DNA from: Gemmatimonadota bacterium
GTDB lineage: Bacteria; Gemmatimonadota; Gemmatimonadetes; Gemmatimonadales; Gemmatimonadaceae
Direction of reading: 5' to 3'
Assembly: GCA_028876525.1 (NCBI GenBank)
Contig: JAGWRI010000008.1
Span: 1-45,163 of the forward strand
Length of the DNA stretch: 45,163 nucleotides
Made by a program: the position numbers and the translations under genes. The notes under the pieces were generated by a model. It saw only the letters and a list, made by a program, of their open reading frames with translations, had not been told where the DNA came from and made no database searches. This document shows positions 16,779 to 23,582 of this stretch, piece by piece. Position 1 is the first letter of the stretch, and every line of letters starts with the position of its first letter.

Positions 16779-17590
16779 CCTCGGCGCTCCGGCAGCGAGT
16801 CGGGGCCGTGCACGGTGCGCAGCACCGCGATGGGCACGAGGGCGAGCAGCACCAGCACGGCGGCCACGGGAAGGGCGCTCTTCAGCCCGTACGCGGTGAA
16901 TCGCTCGTAGCTGAGCACGCTTGCCACCTTCGGATTGTACGTCAGGACCACGATGGCGCCGAATTCGCTGATCGCGCGCGCCCACATCACGACGCCGGCC
17001 GAGACGAGCCCGCGCGCGGCGAGCGGCAGCGTCACGCGGCGCACGGCGCGCCAGGGCGGATCGCCGAGCGTGCGGGCCACCGCCTCCAGGCGCGGGTCCA
17101 CGCGGTCGAACGCCTCGCGTGCCGCGCTCACGAGCAGCGGCGCCGACACGAACAGCATGGCGCAGACGATCCCGGTGCGCGAACCGGTGATCTCGAGGCC
17201 GGCGGCGAGCAGCGCCCGGCCGGCCGGCGTGCCGCGGCCGAGCACGAGCAGCAGCGCGATGCCGGCCACGGGATGCGGCACGACGAGCGGCAGGTCGAGC
17301 AGGGCGGCGAGGAGACCGCGCCCGCGGAACCGCCGGCGCGACAGTACGTACGCCAGGGGGATCCCGCCGGCGGCGCCGACCAGGGTGGCGAGCGTCGCCG
17401 TTTCGAGCGTGAGCCCCAGGGATGCCCGCAGCTCGGCGTCGCTGGCCAGCGCCCGCAGGCCGTCCAGCCCCCAGCCGCCGACGATGCCGGCCAGGGGCGC
17501 CACCAGGAAGAGGAGGAGCAGTGAGGCCAGCGCCGCCGTGACGATCGTGGCCGCGCGCTGCCCGCCGTGCCGGGGCTCAGGACGCGGCAT
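16775..17590 (-). CDS. ABC importer permease, molybdate/tungstate/sulfate type (ModB/WtpB-like)
   Basis: 271-residue inner-membrane permease with about six helices. The BPD_transp_1 (EAA-loop) region is visible as EAVARTLGDPPWRAVRRVTLPLAARGL, followed by MWARAISEFGAIVVLTYNP, which is strongly typical of ModB/CysT permeases. The ATG at 17590 starts shortly before the first helix; a TTG at 17647 would add a Pro-rich leader and is less likely. It is coupled to the ATPase. No periplasmic binding-protein gene lies upstream; the next gene upstream is on the other strand. Confidence 0.88.
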   Translation of the reverse strand: MPRPEPRHGGQRAATIVTAALASLLLLFLVAPLAGIVGGWGLDGLRALASDAELRASLGLTLETATLATLVGAAGGIPLAYVLSRRRFRGRGLLAALLDLPLVVPHPVAGIALLLVLGRGTPAGRALLAAGLEITGSRTGIVCAMLFVSAPLLVSAAREAFDRVDPRLEAVARTLGDPPWRAVRRVTLPLAARGLVSAGVVMWARAISEFGAIVVLTYNPKVASVLSYERFTAYGLKSALPVAAVLVLLALVPIAVLRTVHGPDSLPERRG

Positions 17591-17873
17591 GGGCGGGCGC
17601 TTCGGTGGGCCGACCGCCGGGGGCGGCGGACGGTTCGGTCCGGGCAATCACCGTGTGGTCGCCGGCAGGGGGGAACCGCCGGCGCTCGAACCCGCGGGTT
17701 CGGGCTCCGAAACCGGGCACGCCGCGATGGCGTACGGGTGGGCGCGCGCTGAGGCGGCCGCGGCGAGGCGCACGGTCAGCGGGAGACGGGGGTTCGGCAC
17801 GTCTCAAGTATGGCAGCGTCCCGTGCGCTCGCGCTATAATGCAGCGTTCCCCCTTCCCTCCCCTGCCATTCCC
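17591..17873. promoter_or_regulatory. Divergent regulatory region with palindrome and TATAAT box
   Basis: 283 nt without a gene. CGAACCCGCGGGTTCG (17687-17702) is a perfect 16-bp palindrome, a candidate operator for the transporter genes. TATAAT (17835-17840) is a consensus -10 box for the downstream ABC ATPase, about 33 nt before its ATG; no clear -35 is visible. Confidence 0.5.
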
Positions 17874-18839
17874 ATGTCCGACAACGCGATAGAAGTCCGC
17901 CACGTCGTCAAGCGGTACGACGACTACCTGGCGGTGAACGATTTCTCGCTCGATGTGCCGCGCGGCGCGGTCTACGGCTTGCTGGGCCCGAACGGCGCCG
18001 GGAAGACGACCACGATCCGCATGGTGCTCGACGTGATCGAGCCCGACGAGGGCACGATCGCGGTGCTGGGGCAGCCGGTGCGCGGCACGAGCGTGCTGGA
18101 CCGCGTGGGCTACCTGCCCGAGGAGCGCGGCCTGTACAAGAAGATGCAGGTGCGGCGCGTGCTGCGCTTCCTGGCCGAGCTCAAGGGCGTGGACACGCGC
18201 ACGGCCGACGCGCGCATCGACCAGTGGCTGGAGCGGTTCGAGCTGCGCACCGCCGAGCGGGACTGGGGGCTGGCCAAGGTGGACGAGCTGTCGCGCGGCA
18301 TGCAGCAGAAGGTGCAGTTCATCGCCACGCTGCTGCACGATCCCGACCTCGTGATCCTCGACGAGCCGTTCAGCGGGCTGGACCCGATCAATGCGCAGGC
18401 CCTCAAGGACGCGGTGCTCGACCTCCGCCAGCGCGGCAAGACGGTGATCTTCAGCACGCACATGATGGACAACGCCGAGCGGATCTGCGATTCGGTATGC
18501 ATCATCGCCCGGGGGCGGAAGGTGCTGGACGGGCGGGTGACCGACGTCAAGGCCGAGCACGGCATCCACAACGTGGCGCTGGCCCTCGACGGCGACGGGC
18601 GGGGCGTCGTTCTCCCGGTGCTCGAAGACCGGTCGCTCGTCGCACGGTTCGACGACCAGAACCAGTACTTCGAGATCGAGCTGGCGCCGGGCGCCAATCC
18701 GCAGGAGCTGCTCCAGCGCGTGGTGCGCGGGGGCGCGGCGCTGAGCCGGTTCGAGCTGATCCAACCTTCCCTCCATCAGATATTCCTCGATCGGGTCGGC
18801 GCCCAGGGCGTCGAGCCGGGGATGAGCGGCCATGGGTAA
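17874..18839 (+). CDS. ABC-2 type transporter ATP-binding protein (NatA-like)
   Basis: 321 residues. Walker A GPNGAGKTT (38-46), the ABC-2-type signature LSRGMQQK, Walker B LVILDEPFSGLDP and FSTHMMDNAE are visible. The C-terminal 80 residues form the DUF4162-like tail common in NatA-type ATPases (SLHQIFLDRVG near the end). With the next gene it forms an exporter; the sodium or drug substrate is not determined. The ATG at 17874 follows a TATAAT promoter, with no evident Shine-Dalgarno site. It overlaps the permease gene by 8 nt. Confidence 0.93.
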   Translation: MSDNAIEVRHVVKRYDDYLAVNDFSLDVPRGAVYGLLGPNGAGKTTTIRMVLDVIEPDEGTIAVLGQPVRGTSVLDRVGYLPEERGLYKKMQVRRVLRFLAELKGVDTRTADARIDQWLERFELRTAERDWGLAKVDELSRGMQQKVQFIATLLHDPDLVILDEPFSGLDPINAQALKDAVLDLRQRGKTVIFSTHMMDNAERICDSVCIIARGRKVLDGRVTDVKAEHGIHNVALALDGDGRGVVLPVLEDRSLVARFDDQNQYFEIELAPGANPQELLQRVVRGGAALSRFELIQPSLHQIFLDRVGAQGVEPGMSGHG

Positions 18840-20124
18840 GACCTTCGTCGTGTTCAAGCGCGAGTACCTCGAGCGCGTGCGCTCGCGCTGGTTCCTGGTG
18901 GCCACGTTCCTGGGGCCGGTGTTCATGGCCGCGATCATCGTCCTGCCCACGCTGCTCGCGGCGCGCACCAAGTCGTCGTCGAACGTGGCCAACGTGATCG
19001 TGCTCGACGCCACGGGTACCGACCTGGGCGCGCGGGTGGCGAAGGCGCTGGCCGCCCTGTCGCCGACGAGCCCGCCGCCGCGGGTGAGCGCGGTCGCCCC
19101 CGACCAGCTGCCGGCGGCGGAGGACCGCGCCACCCACACGGTCATGCAGCGCGGCGCGGAAGGGTATCTCGTGCTCGACAGCACGACCCTGAGCGGCAAG
19201 GGCGCCGAGTACGCGGGACGCAACGCCACGTCGCTGGTTGACATCTCGAGCCTGACCGCCACCGTGCGCAAGAGCGTGCTCGACATGCGCCTGGAGAACG
19301 CGGGGATGAACCCCGACACCGTGGCCGCGCTCACGGGCGTGAAGCTCGACCTCAAGACCGACAAGATCACCGACAAGGGACGGCAGGCGGGCGGGGGCAT
19401 GTCGAGCGTGGTGTTCGGCTACATCATCGCGTTCCTGCTCTATACCATGATCGCGCTGTACGGCCAGAACATGCTGCGCGGCGTGCTGGAGGAGAAAACG
19501 ACGCGGGTGGCTGAGGTCGTGGTGTCGAGCGTGAAGCCCGACCAGCTCCTGGCCGGGAAGATCTTCGGCATCGGGGCCGTGGCGCTCACGCAGGTGTTCG
19601 TATGGGTCGTGTGCGCGGCCGCGTTGTTCGCGTTCGGCGTGCAGGCGGCCAATGCGTTCGGCGGCCCGCAGGTCGCCGCGGCCGGCATCCACATGCCGAC
19701 GGTTTCGCCGCTGGTCGGCGTCGCGCTGCTGCTGTTCTTCGTCCTCGGGTTCATGCTCTACACCTCGCTGTTCGCCGCCGTGGGCGCCATGGTGAGCAAT
19801 CAGGAGGACGTGCAGCAGGCGCAGTGGCCGGTGATGATGCCGCTCATTGCGGCGATCATCTTCCTCGCGCCGGTGATCGCCAACCCGGCGAGCACGATGT
19901 CCAAGGTCGTGTCGTGGATCCCGTTCACGTCGCCAATCATCATGCCGCTGCGCATGTCGCTGATCACGGTGCCCTGGCCCGAACTCGCGGCCACGCTGGC
20001 CGGGCTCGCCCTGGCCTGCTGGGGCGCGATCTGGGTGTCGGCGCGGATCTACCGCGTGGGGCTCCTCATGTACGGCAAGCGGCCGTCGCTGGACGAGCTC
20101 CTGAAGTGGATCCGGATGGCCTGA
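18832..20124 (+). CDS. ABC-2 type transporter permease (NatB-like)
   Basis: 430 residues. One N-terminal helix (RWFLVATFLGPVFMAAIIVLPTLLA) is followed by an extracytoplasmic domain of about 150 residues (40-190). Five or six C-terminal helices follow, including VFGYIIAFLLYTMIALYGQNML and ALLLFFVLGFMLYTSLFAAVGAM. The cytoplasmic EEKTTRVAEVVVSSVKPDQLLAGK motif is diagnostic of the NatB/ABC2_membrane_3 family. The ATG overlaps the ATPase gene, so they are co-translated and probably form a 2+2 or 1+1 exporter. Confidence 0.92.
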   Translation: MGKTFVVFKREYLERVRSRWFLVATFLGPVFMAAIIVLPTLLAARTKSSSNVANVIVLDATGTDLGARVAKALAALSPTSPPPRVSAVAPDQLPAAEDRATHTVMQRGAEGYLVLDSTTLSGKGAEYAGRNATSLVDISSLTATVRKSVLDMRLENAGMNPDTVAALTGVKLDLKTDKITDKGRQAGGGMSSVVFGYIIAFLLYTMIALYGQNMLRGVLEEKTTRVAEVVVSSVKPDQLLAGKIFGIGAVALTQVFVWVVCAAALFAFGVQAANAFGGPQVAAAGIHMPTVSPLVGVALLLFFVLGFMLYTSLFAAVGAMVSNQEDVQQAQWPVMMPLIAAIIFLAPVIANPASTMSKVVSWIPFTSPIIMPLRMSLITVPWPELAATLAGLALACWGAIWVSARIYRVGLLMYGKRPSLDELLKWIRMA

Positions 20125-20153
20125 GGCCCGCCCGGCGCGGGACCCGGGCGCCG

Positions 20154-20182
20154 TTGCTACGTTGTGCTACGATTGCTACATT
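20154..20182 (+). promoter_or_regulatory. Leaderless promoter and three TGCTAC operator repeats for the toxin-antitoxin pair
   Basis: TTGCTA (20154-20159), a 17-nt spacer and TACATT (20177-20182) form a -35/-10 pair ending 6 nt before the antitoxin ATG, so the transcript probably begins at or near the start codon. TGCTAC repeats at 20155, 20165 and 20174 lie on nearly one helical face (9-10 nt apart). They overlap both boxes, as expected for autoregulation by the antitoxin. Confidence 0.6.
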
Positions 20183-20188
20183 GACGGC

Positions 20189-20440
20189 ATGGACAAGCGG
20201 ACCATCACGCAGCGCGAGCTGCGCAACGACTCCGGCGCCGTGCTGCGCGAAGTGGAGGCCGGGTACCCGGTAGTCGTGACCCGCAACGGCGAGCCGGTGG
20301 CGGAGCTCCGGCCGGTCGCCCACCGGCGGTTCGTGCCCCGCGCCGCGATCGCCGCCGCGGCGGCGCACGCCCCGCGGGTGAATGCCAAGCGGTTCCGCCG
20401 CGACGTCGATCGCGTCGTCGACCAGTCGGTCCGTGGCTGA
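20189..20440 (+). CDS. Phd/YefM-family antitoxin
   Basis: 83 residues. The N-terminal MDKRTITQRELRNDSGAVLREVEAGYPVVVTRNGEPVAELRPV has the layout of Phd/YefM antitoxins: a DNA-binding dimer fold with the conserved RNGEPVA hairpin. The C-terminal tail (about 48-83) is Arg/Ala-rich and would wrap the toxin. The ATG at 20189 is placed directly after a -10 box. A TTG at 20162 would encode part of the operator and is unlikely. The toxin GTG lies inside the last codons (8-nt overlap). Confidence 0.85.
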   Translation: MDKRTITQRELRNDSGAVLREVEAGYPVVVTRNGEPVAELRPVAHRRFVPRAAIAAAAAHAPRVNAKRFRRDVDRVVDQSVRG

Positions 20441-20834
20441 CGCGACCCGCGGACTGCTCGACACGTCGGTCGTCGTGGATCTCGACCTCGTGGACGTGGA
20501 TGCCCTGCCGGCCGAGTCGGCGATCTCGGCCGTCACGCTCGCCGAACTGGCGGCCGGGCCGCACGCGGCGCGGGACGCGGGCGAACGGGCCCGGCGGCAG
20601 GATCGCCTGCAGTGGGCCGCCTCGACGTGGGACCCGATTCCGTTCGACGCCGAGGCGGCCCGGGCCTACGGGCTGGTGTTCGCCTCCGTGCGCTCGGCGG
20701 GGCGGACGAGCCGGGCCCGCCTGGCCGATCTGCTGATTGCGGCGACCGCCACGGCCAACGGGCTTCCCCTGTACACCAGGAACCCGCGCGATTTCGCCGG
20801 TCTCACCCGCGTCGTCAAGATCGTGAGCATCTAG
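20433..20834 (+). CDS. PIN-domain ribonuclease toxin (VapC-like)
   Basis: 133 residues. VapC-type toxins are Mg2+-dependent endoribonucleases that cut tRNA or rRNA. The catalytic acids are in place: Asp10 (GLLDTSVVVD), Glu38 (VTLAELAAG) and Asp99 (RLADLLIAATA), with the TRNPRDF motif (115-121) near the C-terminus. The start is the GTG at 20433, overlapping the antitoxin stop and giving coupled translation; the longer start at 20382 lies inside the antitoxin. The residues suggest an active toxin. It ends 13 nt from the convergent DGQHR gene. Confidence 0.88.
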   Translation: MADATRGLLDTSVVVDLDLVDVDALPAESAISAVTLAELAAGPHAARDAGERARRQDRLQWAASTWDPIPFDAEAARAYGLVFASVRSAGRTSRARLADLLIAATATANGLPLYTRNPRDFAGLTRVVKIVSI

Positions 20835-20847
20835 CGCTCACGGCGCG

Positions 20848-21975
20848 TCAGCCGATCCCCGCCTCTCGGGCCAGCCGGGTGCGAACCTTCTCCACGCGCT
20901 GGGCCTGCCCCGCCGCCGGGAACCGTTCGTAGAACCCCTCGCGGCGGAAGTCGCGGGCCAGCTCGCGCCAGGGCGCGAACGCGCCCGAGAGCGGGGCGCC
21001 GAGGTCCATGCCCGGCGCGACGCCCAGGCGGCCGGCGCCGTCCACGACGTCCTCGCACAGCCGGAGCAGCGCCTTGAGGGTGACGTCGCGCGTCACCATG
21101 AACCGCTTGTTGTCGCCCCACGCCTCGCCGAACGCGCCGCGTGCCGCCCGCAGCACGTCGCGGAACAGGGCGTAGCCGCGCGCCTCGCTCCGCCCGCGTC
21201 CGTCGCTGATCCACGGCTCCACCGCCGGGCGCGAGACGAAGCGGTGCACCTCGGAGAAGACCTGCGCCTGGTTGATCCAGAGGTCCTGCTGCGACCGTCC
21301 GCCAAGCATGTTGACGTGGTACCGGAGCGGCGAGTCGCCCTCCTCGTACAGGCGCCGCACGAGGCGCGCCGAATACTTCTTCAGCTCGTCGGTGCCCCAC
21401 TCGATCTTCTCGTAGAGATCGATGAGGTGGCTCTTGTTGATCTTGGTGTGCGTGGAGTTGATGACCACGAACATCTCGGTGGCGAAGTCGGCGGTCTTGC
21501 CGTCGAAGATCACGCACGGCACCTCGATGCGCCGGTTGGCGTCGGGCTCGTCGAAGTAGAAGTGGAGCCCGGCCAGGCGGTGCTGGCCGTCGATGATGAG
21601 GAAGGGCGTGCGCGGCTCGCCCAGGTGCCCCACGCGGTCCTGACCGGGGAGCGAGCGGAAGGACAGCGCCTCGGGAGAGAAGAGGAGCACGGCCCCGGGA
21701 ATCACGGGCTGGGCCGCCTCGGTGCGGAAGAAGTCGCGGATCTGGCGCACCTTGCGTCGGCTCAACTCGCGCTGGAAGGCGTCGGAGCCCCGCTCGACGG
21801 TCTGGATGAACCGCTCGACGTCGTCCGGCTCGCCCCGGCCCTCGTCGCCGCCCACCGTCTCGCCCCGGCCGCCGTAGAACCGGCTGATGAACCGGACGTG
21901 GCGCAGGAGCTCCTCGGCGGGGAAGCTCACGAAGTAGAACTCGGCGTCCTTCTGGCGCATGCGCAGGGCGAGCAT
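20848..21975 (-). CDS. Solo DGQHR-domain (DndB-like) protein
   Basis: 375 residues. The family motif FLIIDGQHRLAGL (Asp-Gly-Gln-His-Arg at about 129-133) and the partner segment FVVINSTHTKINKSHLIDL (about 169-187) are clear. DGQHR proteins include DndB, which represses DNA phosphorothioation genes, and related proteins of unknown role. No dndACDE, dptFGH or restriction genes are seen here, so this is a solo copy. The ATG at 21975 has AGGAG 6 nt upstream; a GTG one codon earlier is possible. A promoter is visible at 22059-22086. It is convergent with the PIN toxin, so the locus may be a small defence or stress island. Confidence 0.8.
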   Translation of the reverse strand: MLALRMRQKDAEFYFVSFPAEELLRHVRFISRFYGGRGETVGGDEGRGEPDDVERFIQTVERGSDAFQRELSRRKVRQIRDFFRTEAAQPVIPGAVLLFSPEALSFRSLPGQDRVGHLGEPRTPFLIIDGQHRLAGLHFYFDEPDANRRIEVPCVIFDGKTADFATEMFVVINSTHTKINKSHLIDLYEKIEWGTDELKKYSARLVRRLYEEGDSPLRYHVNMLGGRSQQDLWINQAQVFSEVHRFVSRPAVEPWISDGRGRSEARGYALFRDVLRAARGAFGEAWGDNKRFMVTRDVTLKALLRLCEDVVDGAGRLGVAPGMDLGAPLSGAFAPWRELARDFRREGFYERFPAAGQAQRVEKVRTRLAREAGIG

Positions 21976-22058
21976 CACGGTCTCCTGAAAGGCAAGGCCG
22001 CCACGGGCGGCGGGGGCGGGGATGGGGAGCGGGGGGCGGCCCACCGGCCTGCCGGGCT

Positions 22059-22086
22059 ACGCTACAACCGGGCCGTCCAACGTCAA
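22059..22086 (-). promoter_or_regulatory. Candidate promoter of the DGQHR gene
   Basis: On the minus strand TTGACG (22081-22086) is followed by a 16-nt spacer and TAGCGT (22059-22064). The expected leader is about 75 nt to the ATG at 21975. Confidence 0.45.
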
Positions 22087-22138
22087 GGGCCCCGCCGCCG
22101 GGCGCCCGCCGCCCGGGCGATCGGCCCCCGCGAGGCGC

Positions 22139-23461
22139 TCAGTCGCCCCGCGCGGCCACCGTTCGCCGGTAGGCCGGCATGCCCCATATGAACATCAGAA
22201 TGGCCGCGCTCATCCCCACGACGTTGGTAAGGGCCAGCGACCACCCCACGGCGCCGTCGGCCCGGAACACGTAGTCGGTGAGGAGGGCGACGACGGTGGG
22301 CCCGAGCGTCGAGGAGACCAGACTCAGCACGAAGAAGTAGAGCGCGGCCCCCTGGGCCCGCATCGAGGCGGGCACGATCTCGGCCGCCGCCGCGTTGGCC
22401 GCGCCCCACGGGAACGCGGCGAAGAAGTTGACGGGCACGAGCCACGCCACGGCCAGCCAGGCCGAGGGCATGAACGGGTACGCCGTGGCCGAGACGAGCA
22501 TCCCGGCGGCGCCGATCACGCCCACGCGCAGCGGGCCGTCGCGGAACCCGCGCCGCGCATAGCGGTCGCTCACCCATCCGCCGGCCAGCACGCCGGCCAC
22601 CCCCACGGTCATCGTGAGCACGCCCTGCACGGTGCCGGCGCGCCCGGCGGTCCACCCGTAGTGGCGGATGAGGAAGGTGGCCAGCCAGGCGGCGATCCCG
22701 TAATTCACCATGGCCGACAGCGAGAATCCGAAGCTGTTGCCGGCAAAGGCGCGGCGGTGGCGCTTCACGTAGGCGAACAGCTCGCCCATGCTGGCGCCGC
22801 GCGAGCCCGGCGCGCGCGGTGGCTCGCGCACGGTGAGGAAGAGGAGCGCCACGACAAGGCCCGGCACCCCGACCGCGAAGAACGCCGTCTGCCAGGGGTG
22901 CACGGCGCCGACCAGGGGCAGTATGACGCGCCCCTTGGCGTCGAGGAACGCCACCACGGCCCCGCCGATGACGTACGCCAGCCCCGAGCCGAGGAACACG
23001 CCCATTGAGTAAACGCTCATGGCCGTGCCGAGCCGCTGGGGCGGGAAGTAGTCGGCGAGGAACGAGGTCGCGGTGGGGGCCAGCGTCGCCTCGCCCACGC
23101 CCACGCCGATGCGCGTGGCGAGCAGCCGGCCGAAGGTGCCGGCCACGCCGCACGCGGCGGTCATCACGCTCCACACCGCCACCCCCCACCCCATGATCGC
23201 CTTGCGGTTGGCGCGGTCGGCCAGCCACCCGATGGGCAGCCCCAACACCGTGTAGAACACGGAGAAGGCGAGCCCCATGAGCAGGCTCATCTGGGTGTCG
23301 GAGATGCCGAGGTCGCGCCGGATGGGCACGACGAGCAGGCTCAGGATCAGGCGGTCCACGAACCCGCCGACGTTGGCAAGCGTCAGCACCCCGACCACGT
23401 ACCAGGCGTAGCGGGGCGACACGGGACGCGGGGACTCGGGCACGGGGTCCGGCTGGGCCAT
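22139..23461 (-). CDS. MFS transporter (spinster-like)
   Basis: 440 residues with about 12 hydrophobic helices in two six-helix halves. The first half contains GLAFSVFYTVLGLPIGWLADRANRKAIM, the conserved MFS loop 2-3 motif (G-x3-D-R/K). The second has GVLAGGWVSDRYARRGFRD in the equivalent loop. The first helix (VLTLANVGGFVDRLILSLLV) and the GEATLAPTATSFLADYFP segment are typical of spinster/sphingosine-1-phosphate-like and related bacterial MFS proteins. The substrate cannot be told. Transcription diverges from the ABC exporter at 23583. No Shine-Dalgarno site is evident at the ATG. Confidence 0.88.
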   Translation of the reverse strand: MAQPDPVPESPRPVSPRYAWYVVGVLTLANVGGFVDRLILSLLVVPIRRDLGISDTQMSLLMGLAFSVFYTVLGLPIGWLADRANRKAIMGWGVAVWSVMTAACGVAGTFGRLLATRIGVGVGEATLAPTATSFLADYFPPQRLGTAMSVYSMGVFLGSGLAYVIGGAVVAFLDAKGRVILPLVGAVHPWQTAFFAVGVPGLVVALLFLTVREPPRAPGSRGASMGELFAYVKRHRRAFAGNSFGFSLSAMVNYGIAAWLATFLIRHYGWTAGRAGTVQGVLTMTVGVAGVLAGGWVSDRYARRGFRDGPLRVGVIGAAGMLVSATAYPFMPSAWLAVAWLVPVNFFAAFPWGAANAAAAEIVPASMRAQGAALYFFVLSLVSSTLGPTVVALLTDYVFRADGAVGWSLALTNVVGMSAAILMFIWGMPAYRRTVAARGD

Positions 23462-23571
23462 GCGGAGCGACGGAGGGTTGGACGGCGGGCTGGCTCAAGC
23501 TAGAGCGCGCCGGCGCCGTCACCAAGGGACCGGCCGGCGGGGCCCGCGGAGCCGGGGGTTCCGCCAACGGC

Positions 23572-23577
23572 TATCTT
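23572..23577 (+). promoter_or_regulatory. -10 box TATCTT 5 nt before a GTG start
   Basis: TATCTT ends 5 nt before the GTG at 23583, so the mRNA may begin at or very near the start codon. No clear -35 is seen 16-18 nt upstream. Confidence 0.45.
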
Positions 23578-23582
23578 GCAGC

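Noticed and set aside
17577-19400. 607-codon minus-strand frame opposite the ABC-2 exporter as a possible binding protein for the ModB/ModC pair
   Set aside because: No signal peptide or binding-protein motifs. It is antisense to two well-supported genes.
20848-21975. Part of a dnd DNA phosphorothioation operon
   Set aside because: No dndA, dndC, dndD, dndE or restriction genes are nearby. The flanking genes are a toxin-antitoxin pair and an MFS transporter.
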